NCBI GenBank assembly: GCA_947396885.1
Contig: OX377203.1
Coordinates: forward strand, 30,817,253 to 30,881,252
Direction: 5' to 3'
DNA length: 64,000 nt
DNA from: Heligmosomoides polygyrus polygyrus
Lineage: Eukaryota > Nematoda > Chromadorea > Rhabditida > Heligmosomidae
The position numbers and the translations under genes were made by a program. A model generated the notes under the pieces. That model worked only from the letters and a program-made list of their open reading frames with translations. It did no database searches and was not told the DNA's origin. This document shows, one piece after another, positions 36,501 through 48,500 of the stretch; within the stretch, counting starts at the first letter, position 1, and each line of letters starts with the position of its first letter.

Positions 36501-39500
36501 CTAGTTAAGACTAAATCAAGAATGCTGTTACCCAGTGTTTCGACAAGTACGCACTGGATAAGTGCATGCGTTTCGCACATATTCAGAAATTCTTGAGCGC
36601 TAGAACTATTGAATTTCAACGTCGGGTTTTGACTCCAAGAGATCTCGGGGAAATTAAAATCACCCGTCAAAATGCAGTGATGATTGCATGCTAACAGATC
36701 GCTTATGGCCTTTATCAATTGTCTCACCATAGGAAGTGAGCAACTCGGCGTTTTGTAGACAATGACGAATCGCATTGTTTCCAGTTTGCAATGAAGGTCG
36801 CAACATAAGAGTTCATAAGCATCAGTGACCGACTCCTCAAAAACAAGTGCCGGAGATAGGGATTTCAACGCCACTAACGCAACGCCTCCACCCCTTTTCA
36901 CAGTACGATCGCACCTTAGCGTTACATATTGAGAGCAGCAGCCACCCAAAAGAGGAGCCAAAGAAATGTTTTGATTGAGCCACGTTTCCGTAAGTATAAC
37001 AATGTCAACTTTCCGTTTGAGGAGCACCACAAGGGCGTCTCTGTTTTTAACCACTGAGCGAATATTAGCTAGAACACATGAAATACTTGGTTCTGGTATC
37101 CGTCGAAGCCTTACGCGTTTTCCGCAATATGAGTGAATTCATTTGAATGCGATAAGGAAACACGAGAGTTCATTAAAGTACCACTATTATTCATAGGATC
37201 AGAGGAAATTTGCTGGTTACGAACCAGTTCGGAAGGAGAGGAATGATTCTGAGTACGAGACAACCTTTCAACTTTGAGGCGATCACGTTCCAACTTTGTG
37301 AGCGAGGGCCTGATAAAAACCCCCTTCTCAGAAAAGAATCTAAGATGGGGAGCCCTCTTCAATGTAAGCATAGCAAAGTATGACGCAGGAAATACAACCT
37401 TTAAAAGACGGGCTTTCCCAGGTACTGGGCGCCCCATGCGATAAATAGCAACCGGGCGACATTCAATAGAGAGAAAGTCGAGAATGAGCCTAATACAATT
37501 GGTGTCGTGTACTACTCTAGCGGAGGAGACAGGTGCAGAACATTCCTTAACGCCTATAACAACAATAGAGCGACGACGTTCAATATCTTCGGCAGAATCA
37601 CCAGACGACATAGGACTGTCTTGAGAACTAACTTGAGAATGATTCTGTTGAGACAAAGCCTGTTTGAGAACGCCAATCTGAGACCTAAGGCTATGGACCT
37701 CACTTTCGAGCTGAGTGTTCCTTGTGCGTACCATATTGTTCTCCTCTACCAGTTCCTTGTTCCTTGCCACAACTGCGGTAAGTTGGTCCTTCAACTCCAA
37801 CATGCAGCCCATAGCCGCCTTTAGGTGCGGCGGGAGGGATTGATCGGCTATGATCAGGTCGATTGCGCGAGTCAGATCGTCATCGTTGGCAGGAGACGAA
37901 AAATCCATCCGATGTTTCTTCCCCCTTCGTCCCTGAATAGGTTTCGGAACGACGGGCGTGTCCATGAGCAGAACTTAGCAATGAAGTACCAATAGACCTA
38001 TTTGGGTGGCTTACGATCAGATTCGAATGTCCCAGCCACAAGGACTACGTTGATGCAGCGATCGAAGTAGATCTCGGCGGCCGACTCAATAAAATCGACG
38101 GCAGTAGTAACGGGCGACCAGTAGTAGTTAACTTCACTCGGGCGAATACAGTTGCGAAAGAGAATGAAGCAGGTCCTTCCTTGTTGTAGAACCAATAAAA
38201 GAAGTCCCGCAGAAGGCGCAGGTACAGGAAGAGGGCGGCTGCCAGAGAATACAGAGAGCAGATGGACGAGCCGCCGCTCACGGGCAGTGCGCCGAGTCGA
38301 ATGAACCCTAGACCCTGTTCAACCCTAGTTTTTTTTTAAAACACAATCAGCTTATCAAGAAAAAAAGTACCCTTCATATAATTGTGAGAGAAATTCTGTC
38401 TGGCAACTATATTATTAATATTTTTGAAATTTGTTAAACCACCGAGCGGAGACAACCTCCACCCACATTCCACTGCTCGCTGCCCGCTGCAAAGTGTGCA
38501 CGCGGCTTTAGACTACCAAAAGAAATTCAAATTCAAAAATGGCAACGTATGAGTGCAGGCAAAATTAATGTGCCGGCAAAGGCTATGTATGCATTGTATG
38601 CTAAGAAAATACACTCAGCATTTTGATGATCATGAAATTCTTGATCCACTAGTTACAAGTAGCTACAAAAACTTTCTAAGCATATAGCGCAGTATCATGA
38701 GGCAAAAGCTTCGGTGAAGGTTGTGTCATGCGCTTGTCTGCTCCAAGATTACATTAGTGTTCCTGATCGAAAGTGTAAATCTCAAGTTTTAATTTCAGCT
38801 GTGATATTCCTCCATATAGAGTTATGCAATTCATTTTTTAATGAAGCATCACTATGAGCTGTTATTTTGATTGACTAGGGTGTCTTATTAAATTTTGAAA
38901 CAAATCTATTTGTTACTTCGAGAACCATCTAGGAACTGTCCAGTTGTGCCACCATCATATCAGTGAGCTTTTAGGCTAACACAGAGTGAATACTCCTAGG
39001 GAAGTGTGAATTTACCATGACTAATCACTCATCTATATCGTCTTAGATCCCAGAAAGAAGTCTGAGTACTCGTTTCGGTCATTGTTCTGCTAATCTTGAG
39101 TATGCAAATATCTGTGCAGTCATCACGTCGTCCATGATACCACAGGCTTCTTCTCTTCTATTGAGGGGGATGTCTTTCCTGGTCAGAAGATGATTTAGGT
39201 GACTGCTCCAGGTTTAGACTTCTCCCGAGTGAGTTTTTAAATACAGGTCTGTAAGTAACTTAAAGTGGTGAGGTTGGTTAAGTCTACTGTTTAAAAAAGT
39301 ACAGCAACAAAAAGTCAGCGAAAACCCATAGCAGGAACTGGAGATAGAAACAAACTGCATGAGAAGAGACTGCACGCTGAAATAGTGAAAAATAATGAGA
39401 CAGGACCCTGAATTTGTTTTCGTTTTTTGCTCTAGCTATAGCTATCATAACAATACTATGAATTCATGTTTTGTTATGATATGGTGAGACGAGCATTAAT

Positions 39501-42500
39501 CTATGGAAGAATCTGCTGCTTTTCTCAAAGTTCTGAGGAAAAAAGTGCAATAGAAGCCGCCTCTGACGCAGTTTAGGTTGCACTTTTGAAAAAATGGCGA
39601 ATATGTGTCCTTTCCGTTTCCGCGTTTCGTATTCCGGCTTCCGGCCATTTTTGAGCATTTCCGTTCCTTTCGCTTTTTCCAGTAAAATTTCCGCACATCC
39701 CTGGTGTGCACATTTCCGCTGCCGCAGTGCCGCCGGCAGCGGCTTCAGCGGCTCTGGCAGCATGACTCGGGCATTCCCCATTGCCGCTGCGTGCAGCCGC
39801 GGCGCAGTTGCACAGTGCCGCAGTGGAATGTGGGCGGAGACCAGCACCGCACACATTCTGCTCACTGCTCGCTGCAAAGTGTGCACGCGGCTATAAAATT
39901 AGTTGGGCTGTCTCTCTGCCCTTTCGTCTCCTTTTCCTATTAATTCCGGAAACTCCTGTGACTTGAAACAGTTCTTGGACGGGTAACCCTTCAAACCTCG
40001 CTTGACTTTCCCAGGCTCTGAAGAAAGCGGTTACGCCAAAACAATCGAATAAATTGTGGCTAACAATCTTGGTTGCATAGCTCGAACAGTCCTACAGGGA
40101 TGAAGTCCATTCGCTAACTGCAGACTTGAGCTCGTGGCTGTTGTGGGAATTTCTCAACCCTCGTGTAGGCCTCTGGTCTCCTGAGTGCATTATAATCACA
40201 AGAACTCAGGTCAAGAGAATACAGAGAATGGGTAGCTAGATGATGCCGAGGCTTTTAAAGTTCTTCCCTCGTGTTCTTCGTATAATGGGGTCGAGCACTG
40301 TTCACGACGATTAAGCACTTGCCGAGCTAAACCTGAAGTCGAGACGCCGTCGCTCGCAGCTGTTCACAGAAGACCGCCAACATTATTGTATTGCTTTCGA
40401 GAAGGACCTTGTAAAAAGGCGCAGCCCGTGGAGTGGTATCCATGTCCAACAAACTAATCAACAAAAAGCAATTCATAACACTTCCACCCCGGTCAGTATT
40501 CACTGCTTTGATCATGCACAGTTGAATATTTTTGCCTCAAATATCATTCGATTCGTGTATCAACAAAAATGGTGAATGACTTTGGACCCTTATGGGGTTC
40601 AAACTGCACCTAAAGGTATCTAACTTGTACTGCATCCAAAACCTTTTTTGACTTACTGCACGCTATCCACAATCCCTGCATGGGAGCAGACACCCAAGTG
40701 CAGGTGTATCCACCGATTACATTCCAAATCTTCAACAAGGTGTCGCACTTTGGTGAGACATCAACGACGTGGTCCTTCAAAGCACAAATTGACTTTCAGC
40801 TGCGCGAGCACTCTTATTCAGCCACGAATGGCAACATTGATCACATAAATGCGTGCATTCCTTTTGAGACAGTCCCCAATTGTCTGTCATTCTCGTCAAG
40901 AAATACTACCACAATACATATTATAATAATAACTAATTACAATAATACTTCATCAAATAAAGAAATTAGTAAGGAAATGGACTGTGCAGCAGACAGGACC
41001 GCAAAGTTGCGCAGAGATTGCTTCAACTAATTTTACCCAGGCCTGGAATGGCTGTTACTGAGGTTACAAGCTGCCGTAAGGGTTTTGGGCTGCGATAAGA
41101 TTTCCATCGCCGGACGGGTCTAGATCTAGCGACCTCTCATCCCAGCAGGATGTTACACCATTGCGCTACCATACTGTTTGATAGCACGCGGACATTCATG
41201 GTACCGTCGCTACCGTCGACTATCATCACTCATTCACAACCAGCCTCAGGTGGGTAATGCGAATGGGCGCGTAAAATATTAGGTTGTCCGGAAAGTTCTC
41301 AGCGTTTCGAGTGCTTCACTTTGAATTACCATAACCTTCTCAAGTCTTATCAGATTTAGTCGAAATAAGCACCGTTCAAACTTTTGCCAATGGGCAACCA
41401 GTCGACTTATTCCATCAGCGAGAAAATTAGATGGTCGAGATTCGACAAAATCCACGAAAGCCGTTTTGGCTTGCTCCTCATTGGTAAAGGTTTTGCCAAC
41501 AAAAAAGTTCTGAGAGTGGTAGAAAAGGTGGTAGTCGGTTGGTGAGAGGTCTGAAGAATATGGCGCGTGAGGCAGGACTTCAACCCATGATTCATTCAAT
41601 TTTCGAATAGTGATTTGTGAAACGTGTGGGCGGGCGTTATCATGCGAAAGAATCGGGCCTCTTCTGTTGACCAATGCTGGCTGAAGTTGATGCAGTTTTC
41701 GGTGCATTTCGTCGATTTTCTCACAGCAGGACTCCGCTGTGATCGTTCGGCCTGGTGCCAAAAAGTTGTAATGGGTCACACCAGCCGACGACCATCACAC
41801 AGTGGCCATTACCTTTTCTGTTGGAGGTTCGCCTTCGGAAAATGCCTATGGGGTTCGTCTGCGTCCATCCACTCTCCGGAACGTTTCCTGTTACCACACG
41901 GAATCCACTTTTCATCAAAAGTGATGATTCGATTCAAAAACGGGTCAGTTTTGTTGCGTAAAAGTGGAGAAAAACAAATCTCGAAACCAGACAATTTTTG
42001 CCGCTCACTCAACTCATGGGGCACAAACTTTTCGAGCTTTTTTCGCCTTCCCAAGCGTTTCAGAACACCCGCAGTAGCAGTTTTACTGACGTCTAGCTCT
42101 TCTACGATCCAGCGAACTGTTTGGGGTGGTTCAGCTTCCACGAATCCTTCAACTCGTAGTCCAGGATTGCTCTAGGTCAACCACTACGGGGCTCACTTTC
42201 GAGGCTGAAATCTCCGGTCCGAAATTTACTGAACCACTTGCGCACTGTGCTTTCTCCAACACTATTAGCCCCCCCCCCCCCACTTGATTGAATAATTGAT
42301 TGATTGAACTGACAACGTTGAAATCTAAATTGTTTATTCAGATAGAGCGAAAAATTGTTTACAGAAAGTGGCATTAATGCGCAATGAAGGTTGAATTTTT
42401 ACTTAATAATAGACGAACGAAAAATAGTAACACAAACGCTGAGAACTTTCCGGACAACCTAATACATGATGAGTTCCACAGTGGGTATGCCTCTCTCTTT

Positions 42501-45500
42501 CTACCACAGGTTTATTGGTTGATGAATCCCGACCGCTGCTCTCAGGGCTGGATACTGGATACGACTGGGTTTCCGATCCTCGGCTCTACTTTTATCACAA
42601 GTAAGTATCATTGTTTAACTATCTGTAGGGAATCCAGAGTCGTGCAGATTGAAAGTGGAAATCAACATGGCTAACCTTCTGGAGGAAACGAGAGAGCGCT
42701 TTTTTAACCCAAAGCCACTGATTGACAGTGGAACCAAAACAGGCATCCTAGGAAGAAGAAGTCTTCCTGATGGCGAACAAAGTGCCAAGACCATTTGACT
42801 TATAAAGCTCCTTTCCCCAGTGCTTTCATTTTCACTTCCAGTCCTTCATCTTTTCATGGTCGGTGGAGTAGTATCACAGCTACATAGTGAGCCATTCTGT
42901 CGGCCAGCAAAAGTCACTTTGCACAATAAGCTCGCATCCAGATTGCGTGGTAGCTTGCAGAAGACGAGACGAGGTGCACCCCACTAAGGGACCGGATAAA
43001 GGCAATCTTTCTACTTTACTGTACGACTATATTCGTATAGCAGTAAATATGGATAACGTTGCACACCACTGTCGACATGGCATAGACTTCTCTCCCGGAT
43101 CAACCAATTTTTCCGTCTTTCCATTTCCATTTTTCCATTTTCAATTTGCTACTGACAAATTACCGCAAGTTTGCAGCGATAGATTGAACCATGCCTCGTA
43201 GCGTACGCATCCATGCAGTGTCATTTTATAGACTAGAGTTCATTGAAAACGATACCTTATTCCTACCAATATTGGTCACAATCATGAGGAAGCAAGACGC
43301 ACGATATTCGAGAACAGCGCTGCGTTCTATCCCAAAGAATACGGCTCCCTTAGAAAAAACTTTTAAAAAGGTAGGCCGCTCTCATCGTACACCTGAGCTA
43401 CCTGTCTTCAAATCCAGATGAAACACACCTTCTACCAACACGCCAAATTTAATTGGTAGCAACACGCTGGGAATGTATGCTGTGAGACGCACTACAAGCG
43501 ACGTTAATTTAACCATATGGGGCCAGGTTCATCAACCGCTCTCTATTGGCGAAAATACCGATAAATACCGATGCTGACGAGTGTAAAATCGGGGTGTTTA
43601 GTGGTATTTTCACCGTTGTAGGGCGGGAAGCGGTTGACGAATCTGGCTCATGGTGCGTAACCTTGCGTAGCGAATGTGTCCACCTGCAATTACGTGCAGT
43701 GCACTTACCATTTGTGGTAAGGTATCGTAAGGCAACCATTAGAATCCCAAGAAAGCCTAGGGGGATGGGGTGGCTGAGACGGGAAGACGAGGCGAAAAAG
43801 CATGCATAGGGCGAGAAGCGTGCCCATATTTCGACGTCCTGACCGTCCCAGAATTTCGAGATGTGGCTCAGCTAACGTCGCTGCGTCGAAAAAGCCACAT
43901 CCTGGAATTCTCTGTTTGTCCAGTTTTTGCCCCTCCCTTTTCTCCCCAAAGACAACTATCCACAAAGACACATTATACATCCATTCTCTAGGGTCTAGTT
44001 ATGAACACATGCAAATATCCGCACAGCGAAAGCCATAGAACGTCAACCAGTTATGCTAGCAGTGCTTTTGTTCAAGTTTCTCTATGCTAAACTTAACTTT
44101 GAATGAGACCAGAAGCATTATTATTAGCCGAGAGGTACGTGACTATAAAGTAACTGGCTATTGGTAACTTACAAAAATTTTCGAGAAAACCCTGAGAAAT
44201 GTTTTTTGAAGGAGAGCGTTGTCGCTCCTCAGCGCATCAGAAATCGGCAGCCGGTTTTCAATTTTTGTCAGGTTCGATATCTGAAACAATTCTGTTGCAA
44301 CTTCAGTATACTTTGCTATCCGCGCTTTGCCTACGGAATCGCCGTCCGTTAAAAGTTTTGCTTTGCAGAACATAAGTTGATAGCCATATAAGTTGGAGTC
44401 GGAGCAGGAAGTTCTCTTAAGAGAGACGCCAGAAGCATTTTCTCGCTCTAGTTGCTGACTCCTGAACCCTGCCCTTTTTGGAATGGCTTCCAAGGAAACG
44501 TTCCCAACTCAAGCTGAGCTTTTGCGATGCTATTTTGACAGGATGTAGGGACCTGTGAGCGGAGTCCAGAACCACAGTTGATTTTTGCTGAATACTTTTT
44601 TTAAAGACCTAAAAAGGAGGTCTGAAAGCGTGAGCGCACTATCATCAAACTCCTACGACCCACAATCTGCCTCGGCGGCGTAGTTGGTAGGAACGCCGTC
44701 ATAGGAGCACGCCGACGGGGTTTTCAGTTCGAGTCCGCGTGCTGTCGATATTTTTTGGGCATATATGTTTGTTATTACTACGCTTTCTCGCTTAGTTGGC
44801 CTAGTCGGGATAACGGAACCGTGGAACAGGAATCGGGTTCACGCGACAGCTGGCGCCTCCTCCGACTGTGCTACACATGACTGTTCAAAATATTAGGTTG
44901 TTGCAGTAGTTCTCGCCATTTTCAAGGCATCATATTTTTTAGTTTTACAAAAAAAGCGAAACACATCAAGAAACGTGGTAACCACTATCATGTTCTATAG
45001 CTCTTCTTCACCTTTCAAGCAGACTGCCGACCCCGTCAGCGTAAAACTTTTCTGGCTTTGATTCGAAATAGCCAGCCAGCCAGCGTTCCATGTCGTCCTC
45101 GTCATCGAACGTTTTTCCTTGCATGGCATTGGAGAGAGACAGGAAAAGGTGGTAGTCTGTTGGTGCAAGACCTTTTCTTCCGAAGCGTGCTTGCCGTCAA
45201 AGAGGACTGATTTCTCTAACGGTGAATGTTCGCTGTTGTCGTCCTCCTCACAGTCATCATCAGGTGTCCAATCGACATCACCTCCTCATCGAAACGCATC
45301 TATGAAGCCAACTGGATGATACTTGTAGAAAAGTCCCATTTTCATTATACTTCCTATAACCTGAACCGACTCTTCTTCCTGACAGTCGGTATCTCTAAAT
45401 ATGTCGTTCAGGAGGAGTCCTTTTATGTCATCAGCAACCGCAATGTCTCTCCTTGTCTGGGAAGTGAAATCCGGTGTGAAGGTAGAAAGTAATCAACCGA

Positions 45501-48500
45501 CAATGCGTTGTCGGTTGATTACTTTGAGAACGACATTTTTAGCACACTTATGCATCGATATGGCCCGTGTTCATAGTATTCGACCGCAAGGTACGCGTAT
45601 TGTGTGCATTCACCGCATTATTGGTGATATGGTATGACATGATGGTGGTGCAGATAGGCATTGCTGATAAACTAGCACATATGAAGGCGCAAATAGTCAG
45701 CCTTGATTTGTTTGAAGCATTAATGGTATAAAATTAACTCCTGTGATCATGAGAAGGCGTAATAGCAACAAACTAATATGTGCAAAAATCCCGGCATCAC
45801 GCGGACTCGAACTGAAAAACCCGCCAACGTGCTCATATGACGGTGCTCCTACCAAATGCGCCGCCGAGGCACATTCCGATGCCTGTCGTAGGGCTGCGCT
45901 CACGCTTTCAGACCTCCTTTTCAGGTCTTTAAAAAGGCGTTCAGTAAAAACTGACTGCGGTTTGGACTCCGCTCACAGGGCCCTACATCTTGTCAAAATA
46001 GCAATGCAAAAGCTCATCTTGAGTTGGGAACCTTTCGTTGTTAGAACCTTGGAGCCTTATCAAACGGAGCAGAGAATTACACGACAGCAATGCACATACC
46101 CTTCCGACGGCTTCGGTCAGCTTCGTTGCCAAGCTGCTGAGGTTGTACCGCAAGTCATAAATGTCCTGCACGACGTTGTCCGCTGAACGAAGGTACAGTG
46201 TACAGTAGCCTACGGTGCATTCTAAATGACTTTCTAAATCCTGAATAAAGGAAGCGAATATCAAAAATTAGGTGTTTAATCACATAAAGAATACATAAAA
46301 AATACTGCGACAATTTTCTCACACACATTTCGTTGCCTACTCACAATCGATGTAGCATCTACTGCTCAAGGATCCCCTATACGGAAAGCCGATTTTCGAC
46401 GAATTGTCGCGAACGACAGACCCTTCACCACCTTCGGCACTCCTTGGGCTGCCGCTTGGAATATCGTACTCTCGACGCTCCTCTGTGCGTCGCTGGTCGA
46501 GTATTCACTTTCCTATCGTGCGGACTATCATACCACGGCGTATGTTAGTGCACAAGGAAGGGTCGAAGTCGACTGGGTCGCAGACGCAGCCGAATGTTCT
46601 TCGTCTTCTTTTGTTTCTTGAACGCTCTTGAGGGCTCCCCATGTTACACTGTTCTTCCTGACCTGCTCCGGCCAGGCCGTTGCCTACGTTAACTTCGCGG
46701 CCTAGATACGCGTAGCTGGAGCCACGGAGAGGCCTCTTCTATTCAGCATGAAGGGAGCATCAGAAACCGGTACGTTTTTCACGAATATCGCCTTTGCAAG
46801 ATTTTGATGCAGTACAAGATGTTCACGTACTCACTTCACTTGGCTAATAATCAGAGTTATAGCGCCAAAACCTGTGTCCTGATGAAAAACAAAAAGAAAA
46901 CAGGTTGAATAGTGTAGAACATTTCTGAGGATGGTAGTTGATCGCAAGCACCTCAGCGCAACATTTTGAAAGGAATCATCTTTGCAGTCGCACAGCCTTC
47001 AAAACACTGGAGTGATGAGCTTAATCAGCCTTCCAGAATCGCTTCCCTTTGTTTTTGAACCGTATCGCTAAAAGCACGAGGAAAAACAAATCATCCTTGG
47101 TTTAAAAGTGATGTTGGTCACACATGTATAATACCTGTATCAAATGACCTCCAAACTCTCAAAATCCTACGTCATAAGCTAATCCGGGTTGCGGAGTTGT
47201 AGGGTCTGGAGAAAAACTGCGAGTTTTCCCAAACACACGGCAGTATCAATAGCTTGAGTGGCATGAAAGCCTTCAGAAAATTGCAACGAGGCAGTCTGCG
47301 AATCAGCCGAGAGCCGCTAAAGCAATGGAAAGTATCACCGAGTTTGACGCTGTGACGAAAGTAGTACGGCGAAGCCATTGTTGTCTACCTAAGGATCGTG
47401 TGGCAATGTGTGGCATAAGCATCGTCACGAAGACGCGTTTAGAATAAATGCAACTCATCTTCGGCAGCTACAAAATGTAAGTGCACTTACGTGTCTCCTT
47501 ACGATTCGTGACCACTGCCTTCTCGAACCTACTAGCGTGGTTCTGGAAACAGTACATTCCTTCTCGGGAAGATGCGAAAAGAAAACTGCACACACCAAGC
47601 ACGCTTACGTCGACTTCTCTAGTGTTCGCCTCCATCTGCGCAAGAGTTGTTGGGTCGACATGAAAGTTTTGCACCTCTCGAGCCATGTCATAGCGACGAG
47701 ACATGGAGAATTTCTGAAAAAAAAAGTTCCTTGAAGGGTAAAGGGGTGCACATCCTCCATGTCGAGCTGTTCCCTACTATACCTTTGTCCTTGGGAAAAA
47801 ATTTCGAATTTCGAATGATCGAATAATATTCGATTTTCAGAATTTCGAATTTTGAATGATCGAATATTATTCGATTTTCAAAATTTCGAATTTCGAATGA
47901 TCGAATCTTATTCGATTCTCAAAATTTCGAATTTCGAATGATCGAATATTATTCTATTCTCAAAATTTCGAATGATCGAATTTCGAATTGTCGAATATTC
48001 AAATAATCAAATGAACACCTTACTTATTGTGGTCACCCAGTGATTGACATTTACTTATTTTTATTACCCACTGTACACTGCGTTCCAACGAGCGGCATAT
48101 ACGAAGGCTTCAGATTGTCATTACTCTTGTACCAGTTTGTTAATTGCAAAAAGGATCGGAGTACCGAATCGAGGCTGTGGAAGCCGGTGTACAGGCTAAG
48201 ATGCCATATTGTTCAAGCGCCGCGAAGGCTGCTCCACCCATTTCCTTCACGAGACCAAAAGACGGTGACAAAGGTATAATGGTAATGAAGTACGCTTGCT
48301 TATCTAGGAATTCGTGTCTCGAGAAGAGAGAAACACCCTGGATAGGCAAAGCTAGATTGTTATACATCTTGCTCCATAGGTTACTGTCTTTTCTTAGGTT
48401 ATACCGAAGCTTCTAGGTGGTATAAGAATGGCTAGCACGGACGAAGAAGTAACACAAAGGCGATCTGGCGCGGAAAAGGCACATTGGAGGCTCATGAATG

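Larger units (their letters stand above)
34102..38335 (-). mobile_element. intact CR1-like LINE
   Basis: About 4.2 kb on the minus strand with two open ORFs, ending in a short A/T tail (…GTAATAAATATATAA). The 5' boundary near 38335 is placed where a run of T and unrelated hAT-interior DNA begins. It is nested inside hAT-like element 2. Confidence 0.85.
33975..39703. mobile_element. hAT-like element 2 (holds the intact LINE)
   Basis: Left end CAGGGATGTGCAAAATTTCCG; right end (minus) CAGGGATGTGCGGAAATTTTA. Flanked by ATGTGCAC (33967-33974) and GTGTGCAC (39704-39711), an 8-bp duplication with one change. Subterminal words are CCGTTTCCG and TTCCGG. Without the LINE it is about 1.5 kb and has no transposase. 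Confidence 0.8.
33869..39891. mobile_element. composite element with GC-rich inverted ends, inserted in Penelope
   Basis: Left end GCCGCGCACATACTTCACAGCG; right end (minus) GCCGCGTGCACACTTTGCAGCG. Penelope sequence lies on both outer sides, so this 6 kb block is an insertion. Most of it is the nested hAT-like element and LINE. A second copy of the right-end sequence lies at about 38450-38510. No clear target duplication (perhaps YATAA). Superfamily unassigned. Confidence 0.55.
44470..46050. mobile_element. foldback with tRNA-like arms (family 2) around a mariner fragment
   Basis: About 280-bp arms are inverted: left TTCCCAACTCAAGCTGAGC ... CTGTGAGCGGAGTCC ... GGCGGCGTAGTTGGTAGGAA ... CAGTTCGAGTCCGCG (44487-44755); right the reverse order (45795-46035). 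Each arm holds an A-box- and a B-box-like block. The centre contains a minus-strand mariner piece. Confidence 0.8.

Noticed and set aside
37507..37824. 105-codon plus frame
   Set aside because: Antisense of LINE ORF1.
46333..46631. Plus-strand frames as a gene
   Set aside because: The minus strand carries the more protein-like reading with an acceptor; neither is strong.
47543..47608. Continuous 78-codon minus ORF across this stretch as a single exon
   Set aside because: The segment has a GTAAGC donor and TGTTTCCAG acceptor, and removing it keeps the frame; the middle peptide (LGVCSFLFASSRE) does not fit the helical ectodomain.
47609..47713. Nematode chemoreceptor (Sre-like) cytoplasmic block
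   Set aside because: FSMSRRYDMAREVQ superficially resembles a receptor motif, but neighbouring exons and phase fit the prominin-like ectodomain better.
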